Assembly: GCA_016937995.1 (NCBI GenBank)
Contig: JAFGVM010000051.1
Location: 1-44,315 of the forward strand
Reading direction: 5' to 3'
DNA from: Candidatus Delongbacteria bacterium
GTDB lineage: Bacteria > UBA4055
DNA: 44,315 nt
Below the pieces are notes generated by a model that was given only the letters and a program-made list of their open reading frames with translations, was not told where the DNA came from and did no database searches. This document shows positions 8,877 through 17,357 of the stretch, piece by piece; position 1 is the stretch's first letter, and each line of letters opens with the position of its first letter. Position numbers and translations under genes: made by a program.

Positions 8877-11333
8877 ATGAAAAAAATTTTAGACATACTC
8901 ATATTGGAGGATAATAAAGATGATCTTGACCTGATCAAGCATGAGCTTATGAAACTGGATCAGAAATATGAAACGAGATCGGTTGATAATAGATCAAGTT
9001 ATCTAAAACTTCTCGAGGAAAAACTCCCTGATATAATTCTTTCTGATTATAACTTACCTGATATTGATGGTGAGGAGGCTTTGAATATATTACGGGAAAG
9101 AGATCAGAACATACCCTTCATCTTGACATCTTCTTTGATCGGAGAGGAAAAGGCTATTAAGATGATGAGAGATGGGGCAAATGATTTTATTATGAAAGAT
9201 AAGCTCGGAAGACTCATTCCTGCTATTCAGAGAGAGATCAGAGATTATTACGATAAGATTCAGGCTATAGAAGATCAGGACGAATTACTGCTTTTTAATC
9301 AGATATTTATCAATTCAACAAGTGCGATCTCTATTCTTGATGAAAAGGGATTTATCATTTCTCATAATTTGGCTGATGAAAAATTGTTTGGTTATACGAT
9401 CAAAGAATTAAAAGGAAAAACCCCGGCCATTTTTTTTGGAGAAAAAGATTTTGAAATAAATCTGAGACTCTCAAAACAAAAAGGATTTGTAAAAAGACAT
9501 AAGCAATTCACAAATAAATCAGGTGAATTGAAAACGATAGACCTTAGCATTATAAAGATTGAAGACCAGTCCGGTCGTATCAGATTTGCATGCATAAATC
9601 ATGACATCACAGAGTTGGAAAAGAAGAAAGAAGAAATATCAAATACTAAAGATTTTTATGAAAGTATTCTGGAAAATATCTCGAGCGGAGTATTGGTAAC
9701 CGACAGAAATGATCAGGTTTTATATGTGAACAAAGAAATGGAGCGTATTGCAGGTGTTCCCGCAAGCAGGATCATTGGACAGTCAATTCATGAAGGTTTC
9801 GATGGAGAAACATCAGTGGAATTTAAAAAAAAATATTTAACCGTAAGGAATTCTCTATTCCTTTCCCAATATGAAGCTTCCAATGGTGCTTTATCTTCAA
9901 ACAGAGATAATATTCAAAGAGGCTGGCTTATTCCTCTGGTTGAAAATAACACCTTCAATGGTATGATCTGTACTGCAGAAGATGTGACTGAAAAAGTAAA
10001 TATTCAAAAAAAACTGAATGTACAAAAAAGACAGCTGGATACTTTAGTATCAAATCTTCCCGGTATGGCATACAGGTGCCTAGTTGATGATAACTGGACT
10101 ATGTTGTATATAAGTGACGGGGTAAAGAAATTAACAGGTTATGAACCTGACGAATTGGTCAACAATAAAAAACTGTCTTATAATGATATTATTGATCCGG
10201 ATGAAGCAGAAAAAAACTGGAGCTCAATATATAAGGCAATGGATGAAGGAAAACACTATGAGATCGAATATAAAATTATTACAAAAGATGGCATAAAAAA
10301 ATGGGTTTGGGAAAAAGCTTTCCCTGTCGGAAAAGATGAAAACGGGTACATTATAACTGAAGGTTTCATAACAGATATTACTGATCGAAAAATGATCGAA
10401 AAAATGCTGGAAACAAGTTACAATATTATTACCCGTAGTCCATCAGTAGCTTTTAGGTGGAAAAACGATAAAGATTGGACTGTAGATTTTGTTACTGATA
10501 ATGTAGAAAATATTTTTGGATACACTAAAGAGGAATTTTATAATAAGAAAATTTTTTATGCTGATGTAATTTTCAAGGAAGATCTTGGAAATATTATTAA
10601 GGAGATGGCAGAATACTCTTCAAAAAAAGAAGTAAATAGTTTTACACATAAATCTTACCGGATAGTAACTAAAAATGATGAAATCAAGTGGGTAAAGGAT
10701 GATACCTACATTTTAAGGGATAACGATCGTAATATTATTGCTTATGAGGGTATAATTACAGACGTCACAAACATAGTTGAAACACAGAAAGACTTATTGA
10801 TCTTATCAACTGCCGTAGACCAAAGCCCTTCAATCATAGTATTGACTAACATCTTTGGAGATATTGTTTATTCAAATCCTGCATTTACTAATATTACCGG
10901 TTATGCTTTCAAAGAAGTTGAAGGTAAAAATCTTCGTGTTTTGAAATCGGAAAACATGGATGATGAATTATATAACGAATTATGGGACACTATTTCCTCG
11001 GGGAAAGTATGGTCAGGGGAAATAACTAATAAAAAAAGAGACGAAACGATTTATTGGGAAAAGGCAATTATCAGTCCGATATTTAATAAACAGAAAGAAA
11101 TTATTAATTATTTAAAGATCGGTGAAGATATTACGGAACAAAAAAGAATGGAATCAGAATTGAACAAACATCGAGACCATCTGGAAGAATTAGTAAAGAG
11201 CAGAACAGCAGAACTGAATGCAAAATTTGATGAGGTTGAAAAGTTAAATAAATTATTTTTAAACCGGGAGCATAGAATTAACGAATTACGGGATGAATTG
11301 AAGAAGATCAAAAAACGATTTAAATTAGATTAA
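8877..11333 (+). CDS. REC-PAS(x5) protein without kinase output
   Basis: 818 residues, cytoplasmic. REC at 5-125 has E11/D12, D57 (SDYNLPDIDG) and K-D in DFIMKDKLGRL. Five PAS domains follow, at about 135-250, 258-380, 385-510, 512-640 and 645-765. Two have the PAS_3-like ending with K-W-V between strands. The C-terminus is a coiled coil finishing with NREHRINELRDELKKIKK. There is no HisKA, HATPase or other known output. The N-terminal REC and second PAS are close to the kinase at 171-2831, while the last PAS and tail are close to the protein at 7305-8603, so the gene looks like a mosaic of its two neighbours. It starts 273 bases after the previous gene, beyond repeat copy A, and may have its own promoter. 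It presumably passes receiver and PAS signals to a partner through the coiled coil. Confidence 0.9.
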   Translation: MKKILDILILEDNKDDLDLIKHELMKLDQKYETRSVDNRSSYLKLLEEKLPDIILSDYNLPDIDGEEALNILRERDQNIPFILTSSLIGEEKAIKMMRDGANDFIMKDKLGRLIPAIQREIRDYYDKIQAIEDQDELLLFNQIFINSTSAISILDEKGFIISHNLADEKLFGYTIKELKGKTPAIFFGEKDFEINLRLSKQKGFVKRHKQFTNKSGELKTIDLSIIKIEDQSGRIRFACINHDITELEKKKEEISNTKDFYESILENISSGVLVTDRNDQVLYVNKEMERIAGVPASRIIGQSIHEGFDGETSVEFKKKYLTVRNSLFLSQYEASNGALSSNRDNIQRGWLIPLVENNTFNGMICTAEDVTEKVNIQKKLNVQKRQLDTLVSNLPGMAYRCLVDDNWTMLYISDGVKKLTGYEPDELVNNKKLSYNDIIDPDEAEKNWSSIYKAMDEGKHYEIEYKIITKDGIKKWVWEKAFPVGKDENGYIITEGFITDITDRKMIEKMLETSYNIITRSPSVAFRWKNDKDWTVDFVTDNVENIFGYTKEEFYNKKIFYADVIFKEDLGNIIKEMAEYSSKKEVNSFTHKSYRIVTKNDEIKWVKDDTYILRDNDRNIIAYEGIITDVTNIVETQKDLLILSTAVDQSPSIIVLTNIFGDIVYSNPAFTNITGYAFKEVEGKNLRVLKSENMDDELYNELWDTISSGKVWSGEITNKKRDETIYWEKAIISPIFNKQKEIINYLKIGEDITEQKRMESELNKHRDHLEELVKSRTAELNAKFDEVEKLNKLFLNREHRINELRDELKKIKKRFKLD

Positions 11334-11347
11334 TCATATTTGATTTT

Positions 11348-11480
11348 GTCATGCTGAAATTGTTTCAGTATTTAGCCTTTAACCGTCATTGCGAGGATTT
11401 TATTTTAAATCCGCGGCAATCTTGTTTTTATCGCTATGTTAACTCGGTAACGGGCGAATGATGATTCGCTTCTGCGAATC
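11348..11480. repeat. Intergenic ~120-bp repeat, copy B, with terminal hairpin
   Basis: Bases 11348-11467 repeat 8643-8763 in the same orientation, including the GGATTT/AAATCC palindrome, the CCGCGGCAATC block and the CGTAACGGGCGAATG end. Copy B runs into a perfect hairpin at 11463-11480, GATTCGC-TTCT-GCGAATC, which copy A lacks. It lies between the convergent gene ends at 11333 and 11499, so it could also terminate transcription. No T-tract follows the hairpin, so that role is unproven. Confidence 0.75.
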
Positions 11481-11498
11481 AATTTCCGGCGGCTAATT

Positions 11499-13187
11499 TT
11501 AATTCTCTTCCAACATTGGCAATTTGAAGAAAAAAGTAGCTCCTTGTCCCTTTCCTTTTGACTCAGCCCATATTTTACCTCTATGAATCTCTAGTATCTT
11601 TTTGCAGAAAGTTAAACCCATACCTGTTCCCTCTACTTCATTTTCTTTCAATCTTTCACCCGGTATAAAAATTCTTTCAATATAATCCTTTTTTATACCT
11701 ATACCATCATCCTTAACATAAAATCCTTTGCTAGGATTATAACCTATTTCTACATTTTTTCCACCATAATTGATAGCATTAAGCACTAGATTTCTAAAAA
11801 CAAGATATATTCTTTGCTTATCACCATATATTTCAGGAATTTCCGGGAATGTTTTCAATGCTATTATAACTTTCCGATCAGAAATAATTTCTATTTCCTG
11901 TTCCAAATCAGTAATCATTAATTGAGTATTAAATTTTTCATGAGGGTACTTAACTGTATTTAATCTTGAAATATCTAAAATAGAATTTATCAATTTCTTC
12001 ATGCTCAGAGCGTTAGTATTTATTCTTTCAAGGTAATATGACATTTGCTTGTCAAATTTATCTTTATAATTTTCAAGAATCAGAGTACTGAATCCTTCCA
12101 TAGTCACTAAAGGTGTCTGTAACTCATGTGCGACTATGTGAAGCATCTCTTTTAAGTCATTGTTAGCAGTTTCAATTTCAATTTCTTTATTTTTTTTATC
12201 GGTAATATCCTGAATAATACCCCTTAGCATATTTTTTGAATAATTATTATCAGTAGACATTTTTCCAATTACTCTTATTATCTTTAATACTTTTTTGGTG
12301 AACTGATCAATTACATAACATTCTTCATCAAAAGATGAACCTGTTTTTTTACTATCCAGACTCTCTCTGAGTATTTTGATGTAATTTGAAGTAACTTTTG
12401 ATATTTCTTTTAAACTGATATTTCCTTGATCTTTATACGGAAGTTTAATAATATTAAAAAATTCAGGCGATCCGTTTATAATTCCCTCTTCATAATTTAA
12501 TTCCCATGAGCCTAAAGATGCAATCTCTTGTGCTTGTTGCAGTAACTTTTGATTATTTACTAATTCTTTTTCAGTTATTTTTCTTTTTTCAACTTCTTGA
12601 ACAAGCTCTTCTAATAGATCATCCAAATCTTCCTGACGTTTTTTTATATTATCAGCATATTTATCTTTTTTAATTGTTACGAATATCATGTAAGCAAATG
12701 CAGCAGAAATAAATAAAATCATTATTCCAACTATGATTATAAATTTATTTGAATTTGTAAGTGAATTTTCGAGATCTATTATCAATTGGAGTTTCATTTT
12801 TTTATCATATAAATAGTCAATATCTCTATCTACTGTATATGTATTTTTGAATTGCAGCTGATCATTATGAATATTAACCAGGACAAAACCATTATCTTCA
12901 GTTAAAGTTACATCACTCAAATGGTCTTTATGCCCTTCATACCAATTATTTATAAAATATTCAATCTGACTGAAGTTATTATTCTCCAAATAAGATTTGA
13001 TGATCTTCTGTAAAAAATTAGCACTCTGTTCAGATTCTTTTTTTTGTGTAATAATAGCACTACTACGATGATAACTTATCATATTGTAAAAAAAAATGAT
13101 TTCTGTAATGATGAAAATTAATAACAATATCCAATAATACTGATCTTTAGTAATTCTGGCTGGTGCACTTTTTGTTTCTTCTGCCAT
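11499..13187 (-). CDS. Membrane-bound PAS sensor histidine kinase
   Basis: 562 residues. A first membrane helix at about 19-40 (WILLLIFIITEIIFFY) and a second at about 149-170 enclose a periplasmic segment of roughly 105 residues with no recognised fold. A coiled coil (EELVQEVEKRKITEKEL) and one PAS_3-like domain (about 220-335) lead to HisKA, H354 in VAHELQTPL, and HATPase (NLVLNAINYGGK, DDGIGIKKDY, GTGMGLTFCKKI). The transmitter closely resembles those at 13280-15823 and 15854-16912, a triplet sharing one catalytic core with different sensors. It is the last gene of the leftward run and starts 92 bases after the preceding gene, the widest gap in that run. AGGAAG lies before the ATG. No receiver domain is attached, so the single-domain receiver at 16926 is a likely acceptor. 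Confidence 0.92.
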   Translation of the reverse strand: MAEETKSAPARITKDQYYWILLLIFIITEIIFFYNMISYHRSSAIITQKKESEQSANFLQKIIKSYLENNNFSQIEYFINNWYEGHKDHLSDVTLTEDNGFVLVNIHNDQLQFKNTYTVDRDIDYLYDKKMKLQLIIDLENSLTNSNKFIIIVGIMILFISAAFAYMIFVTIKKDKYADNIKKRQEDLDDLLEELVQEVEKRKITEKELVNNQKLLQQAQEIASLGSWELNYEEGIINGSPEFFNIIKLPYKDQGNISLKEISKVTSNYIKILRESLDSKKTGSSFDEECYVIDQFTKKVLKIIRVIGKMSTDNNYSKNMLRGIIQDITDKKNKEIEIETANNDLKEMLHIVAHELQTPLVTMEGFSTLILENYKDKFDKQMSYYLERINTNALSMKKLINSILDISRLNTVKYPHEKFNTQLMITDLEQEIEIISDRKVIIALKTFPEIPEIYGDKQRIYLVFRNLVLNAINYGGKNVEIGYNPSKGFYVKDDGIGIKKDYIERIFIPGERLKENEVEGTGMGLTFCKKILEIHRGKIWAESKGKGQGATFFFKLPMLEEN

Positions 13188-13279
13188 ATGCTTCCTGTTT
13201 TAACTTATCTTCTGTTAAACCTGACAATGTGTAATCCCTAAACTCATTTCTGCGTTCACTACAAACGCTGTCCACTGAC

Positions 13280-15823
13280 TTACCCCTTCCCTATTGTGAA
13301 ATAGATCGTAGTTCCTTCTCCCCGCCCTTCCGATTCTGCCCAGATAATTCCCTTGTGCATTTCAATAACTTTTTGGCAAAAAGTAAGTCCCATACCTGTT
13401 CCTTCAGTTTTAATATCATTTATCCTTTCTCCAGGTTTAAATATTCTTTCAAGATGGTCTTTATTGATCCCTATACCATCATCTTTTACAAAATATCCCT
13501 TTCCGTTCTCATACCCGAATGAAATATTTTTAGCACTGTAATTTATTGAATTTGATATCAGATTTCTTATCACTATCATCAGTCTTTGCTTATCTCCAAA
13601 TGCACCCGGGATATTTTCTTCATCCACTATATTTAATTCTACATTCTTATCCTGCAGGCTTAACTCCAGTTCTTTATTTACAATATTTACCAGTTTCACA
13701 ATATTCAATTCTTCAAAAGGATTTTCCACTGAATTCAATCTGGAAATACTGAGAAGACTGTTGATTAATTTTCTCATACTTGTAGTATTGGCCAGTATCC
13801 TCTTTAGATAGTATATACCTTTATCATCAAGTACTTTACTATACTGGTCGAGTAATATCGATGCAAATCCTTCCATTGATACAAGAGGCATCTGCAGATC
13901 ATGTGAAGCAACATACATCATATTCTTAAGATCATTGTTCGTATTTGTTATTTCGATCTCAATTTCTTTCCTTTCTGTTATATCCTGAATAACTCCCTGT
14001 ATTTTTTCAGGGATTTTACCATCTTTTACAAGTTGAGCGATACATTTAATAATTTTATTTTTTTTGCCTGTTCCTGATTTTATACTGTATTCGTAGTCAA
14101 ACAATTTTCCGTATTTCAGTAATCCTGTAATATCCTTCAAAAGTTTTCTCGGATTTTCAAATATCATCAGCAGATCCTTAATTGGTATCTGATTTTGTAT
14201 GTCAGGTTTGATATTGAGCAACGTGAAAAATTCATCTGAACCGCTGATAATATTAGATTTAATGTCCAATTCCCAGTTGCCTATTTTTCCTATCTCTTGA
14301 GCTTTCTTTAAATTATACTGATTCTGCCTTAAGGCTTTTTCAACCTTTTTTATAGACGAAACATCAATTATTGATGCAAGTTGCTCTGAAGTTGTTCCAA
14401 GAACTCTAACTGTTAATAATACACTCTTAAATGTTCCGTCTTTCCTCTTCAGATCAAATTCATACTCATTTGGTGCTGCATTGTGATCTTTCTTTCTTGT
14501 ACTGTCATACCCCACAACTCTTTCTAGGTCCTGATCTGATATAATATCCTGCCACTTCATTTTCCTGATAACTTCATCCTCGGAATAACCGGTCAACTCG
14601 CAAAACATACTGTTACAGGCTGAAATATAGTCAGTTGGCAATACTGTGCAAATTGCGGTAGTATTAACTTCAAAAAGATCTTTGAACTTTTGTAAACTTT
14701 CATCCAGTTTTTCTGTACTTGAATGTAATTTTTCCAGAAAAGCTAATTTTGTTTTGTAAATTATCCTCTTTTTCATCAAATAAAATATAATTATCACCAG
14801 AACTGTGAATGCAATAAGTATTAATCCAACATAACCATAAGTATACATTGAATTGATAATATACGGCTTAGCTATTTCATAGTATGAGTATGAATTTACG
14901 ATCATCCATGTTTTATCTTCGATCCTCAGTGGATAAAATGCGCATATTTTTTTATCATCTTCCCATTTATTGTCAAGCCACCATGCATAATCGAATATAC
15001 CTGTAGCTTTTTCACCTTTCTTCAGTATGTCAATAAATTCAGCAAAATCCTTACCGCTGACATTACCTCTTTGTCTTTCCGAAATGAACTTCGCATTTTT
15101 TCCGACAGCTCTTTTTGAGTCATTGTAGACAATATCACCATTAACATCAATAATGAAACTGTCTGCTTTATAATCATACATTGAAGAAGGAAATACAAAT
15201 TTTTCCAGGTAATCAAGATTTACAATAATCTTTACAAATCCAAGGAGAGAATCATTCTTGAAAAACTTAGTATAAATATCTACTGTCGGTTCATTTTCTT
15301 CGGTCATTGAGATCTTGGATATGAATACATCTGATTTTGACTCTAGGATATTTTTTGGCATTTCCATATCATCCTGAGAGAATTGAACTCTGGATGTATC
15401 ACTTACTTCAGTAATGATATTACCATTCGGAGCATATATTGATACTGCAATAATATTCCCTGCGTAGTTTTGAAAATAAGAGCCTATAAATTCATTCAGT
15501 TCTTCGTCATTTTTCAATTTGATACTTTTTTCAACCATGCCGGTGAATTTAGGTGATGATGAGAATATTTTTATCTGTGTTATACCTTCGTTATAATGAG
15601 ATCGTATATTTTGAGAAATATTTTCTGAAATAGTCAGTAGTTCTTTGTAGGATTTTTCTACTACCTCATTATAAAATATTGTCTGATATTTCCATGAACC
15701 AAATATAATAATACCTATGATCTCCAAGGCAAATATTGTCAAATATATAAAGTAGTTCCTGTTACTTTTCAAGTTATATTCAACCTCATCACTACCATAT
15801 TCACTTGCTTTAAGTTTGGACAT
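13280..15823 (-). CDS. Cache-type membrane sensor histidine kinase with two PAS domains
   Basis: 847 residues. A membrane helix at about 24-45 is followed by a large periplasmic domain (about 46-325) with features of a double Cache sensor (SIYAPNGNIITEVSD, FIIDVNGDIVYND), which in this superfamily binds small molecules. A second helix lies at about 328-350. Two PAS domains follow (about 380-495 and 510-615), then HisKA (VASHDLQMPLVSMEG, H641) and HATPase (NLISNSINYSAK, DDGIGINKDH, GTGMGLTFCQKV). All catalytic motifs are present. It starts 30 bases after the hybrid kinase gene at 15854-16912 with AAGGAAA ahead of the ATG. It is the only protein in the operon with an obvious extracytoplasmic ligand-binding domain, so it may be an input point. 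The ligand is unknown. Confidence 0.93.
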   Translation of the reverse strand: MSKLKASEYGSDEVEYNLKSNRNYFIYLTIFALEIIGIIIFGSWKYQTIFYNEVVEKSYKELLTISENISQNIRSHYNEGITQIKIFSSSPKFTGMVEKSIKLKNDEELNEFIGSYFQNYAGNIIAVSIYAPNGNIITEVSDTSRVQFSQDDMEMPKNILESKSDVFISKISMTEENEPTVDIYTKFFKNDSLLGFVKIIVNLDYLEKFVFPSSMYDYKADSFIIDVNGDIVYNDSKRAVGKNAKFISERQRGNVSGKDFAEFIDILKKGEKATGIFDYAWWLDNKWEDDKKICAFYPLRIEDKTWMIVNSYSYYEIAKPYIINSMYTYGYVGLILIAFTVLVIIIFYLMKKRIIYKTKLAFLEKLHSSTEKLDESLQKFKDLFEVNTTAICTVLPTDYISACNSMFCELTGYSEDEVIRKMKWQDIISDQDLERVVGYDSTRKKDHNAAPNEYEFDLKRKDGTFKSVLLTVRVLGTTSEQLASIIDVSSIKKVEKALRQNQYNLKKAQEIGKIGNWELDIKSNIISGSDEFFTLLNIKPDIQNQIPIKDLLMIFENPRKLLKDITGLLKYGKLFDYEYSIKSGTGKKNKIIKCIAQLVKDGKIPEKIQGVIQDITERKEIEIEITNTNNDLKNMMYVASHDLQMPLVSMEGFASILLDQYSKVLDDKGIYYLKRILANTTSMRKLINSLLSISRLNSVENPFEELNIVKLVNIVNKELELSLQDKNVELNIVDEENIPGAFGDKQRLMIVIRNLISNSINYSAKNISFGYENGKGYFVKDDGIGINKDHLERIFKPGERINDIKTEGTGMGLTFCQKVIEMHKGIIWAESEGRGEGTTIYFTIGKG

Positions 15824-15853
15824 AAGATTTCCTTTGATTAAGTTGTACGACCG

Positions 15854-16912
15854 CTACTGCTTAAACTTCATGCAAATTGTTGAACCCTGACCTATACCCC
15901 CGGATTCTGCCCAAATTTCACCATTATGTAATTCCACTACTTTTTTACAAAACGAAAGCCCCATACCGACACCTTCAATTTTTACTGTTTGCAATCTTGA
16001 TCCCGGTTTGAAAATATTTTCGAGCTGATCAGCATCAATTCCGACACCATCATCTTTTATATAAAATATATTTCTTGAACTATCAAATCCGATCTCAATA
16101 TTCTTCCCCCCATATTTAATTGCATTGGAAATAATGTTTCTTAACAGGACTTCAAGGCGAATTTTATCACCATATATGTTTGGAAGATCATTTCTTACTA
16201 TATTAACTCCTTTTTCAGCTATATTGATATCTAAGGTTGCATAAATATTCTTGAATAGTTCATTGCAATTGACATCAGTAAATTCATTCTTTACTGTATT
16301 AAGCCTTGATACATCCAGCAGAGCTTTTATTAATTCCTGCATTTTTTTTGAATTTGCCTCGATCCTTTTTACTGGAAATAACTCTTCCTCAGTAAGCTTG
16401 TCTGAAACACTATCAATGAACATAGACGCAAATCCGGACATTGAAACTAACGGAGACTGAAGATCATGAGATGCGATATACATAAAATCCTTAAGGTCCT
16501 GATTTACTTTTTGGAGCTCTGATTTTGATCTTTTTAGTTCAATATTTGATCTGATCCTCAGTACTAATTCTTTTACATTAAAAGGTTTGGTTACAAAATC
16601 CTGTCCACCGGCTTCAAATCCTTTTACGATACTGTCCTCATTTTTATTTGCACTCAAAAATATTACCGGAATTTCTTTAAATTTCTGATCCGATTTTATG
16701 AGTTTGCATACTTCGTAACCATCCATATCTGGCATAATTACATCCAGCAATATTAATTCAATATTATTATTTTCAAGTGTTTCAATAATATTTTTACCAC
16801 TGTCTAAGGATATTGAATCTACATTATTTTTTTTAAGCACTTCCTGAGCCAAGATTCTGTTTATCTGTTCATCATCCACTATAAGAATTTTTGTTTTAAT
16901 ATCTTTAAGCAT
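15854..16912 (-). CDS. REC-histidine kinase (receiver at N-terminus)
   Basis: 352 residues, soluble. REC at 7-125 has D13/D14, D57 (LLDVIMPDMDG) and K-P in DFVTKPFNV. A short coiled coil precedes HisKA (IASHDLQSPLVSMSG, H149) and HATPase (NIISNAIKYGGK, DDGVGIDADQ, GVGMGLSFCKKV). There is no PAS or membrane sensor, so the receiver itself is the likely input. That makes it a phosphate-fed kinase of the kind used as a middle step in relays. Its transmitter is closely related to those of the two kinases downstream. The gene starts 13 bases after the single-domain receiver at 16926-17354, with AAGGAAA as ribosome binding site. Confidence 0.93.
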   Translation of the reverse strand: MLKDIKTKILIVDDEQINRILAQEVLKKNNVDSISLDSGKNIIETLENNNIELILLDVIMPDMDGYEVCKLIKSDQKFKEIPVIFLSANKNEDSIVKGFEAGGQDFVTKPFNVKELVLRIRSNIELKRSKSELQKVNQDLKDFMYIASHDLQSPLVSMSGFASMFIDSVSDKLTEEELFPVKRIEANSKKMQELIKALLDVSRLNTVKNEFTDVNCNELFKNIYATLDINIAEKGVNIVRNDLPNIYGDKIRLEVLLRNIISNAIKYGGKNIEIGFDSSRNIFYIKDDGVGIDADQLENIFKPGSRLQTVKIEGVGMGLSFCKKVVELHNGEIWAESGGIGQGSTICMKFKQ

Positions 16913-16925
16913 ACAATTTCCTTTT

Positions 16926-17354
16926 TTATATTTGTTGTTGCTCTCTTATTGAGCTTGCAATAGATTTAAATTTTAGAAGATTCAACGGCTTAACCATGTA
17001 AGCACTAACACCGAGTTTAGAGGTTTCGTTGATATCCTCCTGATAAACTGAGGTAGTTAAAACTATGACCGGAATATCTTTTGCGTCATTATTCTCTCTT
17101 ATCAGTTTTAAAACTGCCAACCCATCAATTTTTGGCAATCTAAGGTCCAAAAGTATCAAATTCGGGAGATCAGGATTAATGTCATTGTTGTAACTATCTG
17201 TGATTTTCCTTATCCTGAGATACATTAAAGCTTCTTCACCTGTTTCTACATGGACTACAGATTCAACATCATCAATATTTTTCAAACTGAATTTTGTGAT
17301 CATTGCATGATCTTGGTTATCCTCCACTAAAAGAATTTTCAGTTTTTCTTTCAT
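16926..17354 (-). CDS. Single-domain response regulator (Rcp1-like)
   Basis: 142 residues, receiver only: LLVEDNQDHA with its acidic pair, phospho-acceptor in ILLDLRLPKIDG, switch VLTTS and K-P in AYMVKPLNL. A seven- to nine-residue insertion after the first beta-alpha pair is typical of the Rcp1 group. The start lies three bases after the stop of the propeller-like gene, and its AAGGA ribosome binding site is formed by the last codons of that gene, so translation is probably coupled. It is a candidate mobile phosphate carrier among the kinases of this operon. Confidence 0.92.
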   Translation of the reverse strand: MKEKLKILLVEDNQDHAMITKFSLKNIDDVESVVHVETGEEALMYLRIRKITDSYNNDINPDLPNLILLDLRLPKIDGLAVLKLIRENNDAKDIPVIVLTTSVYQEDINETSKLGVSAYMVKPLNLLKFKSIASSIREQQQI

Positions 17355-17357
17355 AAG

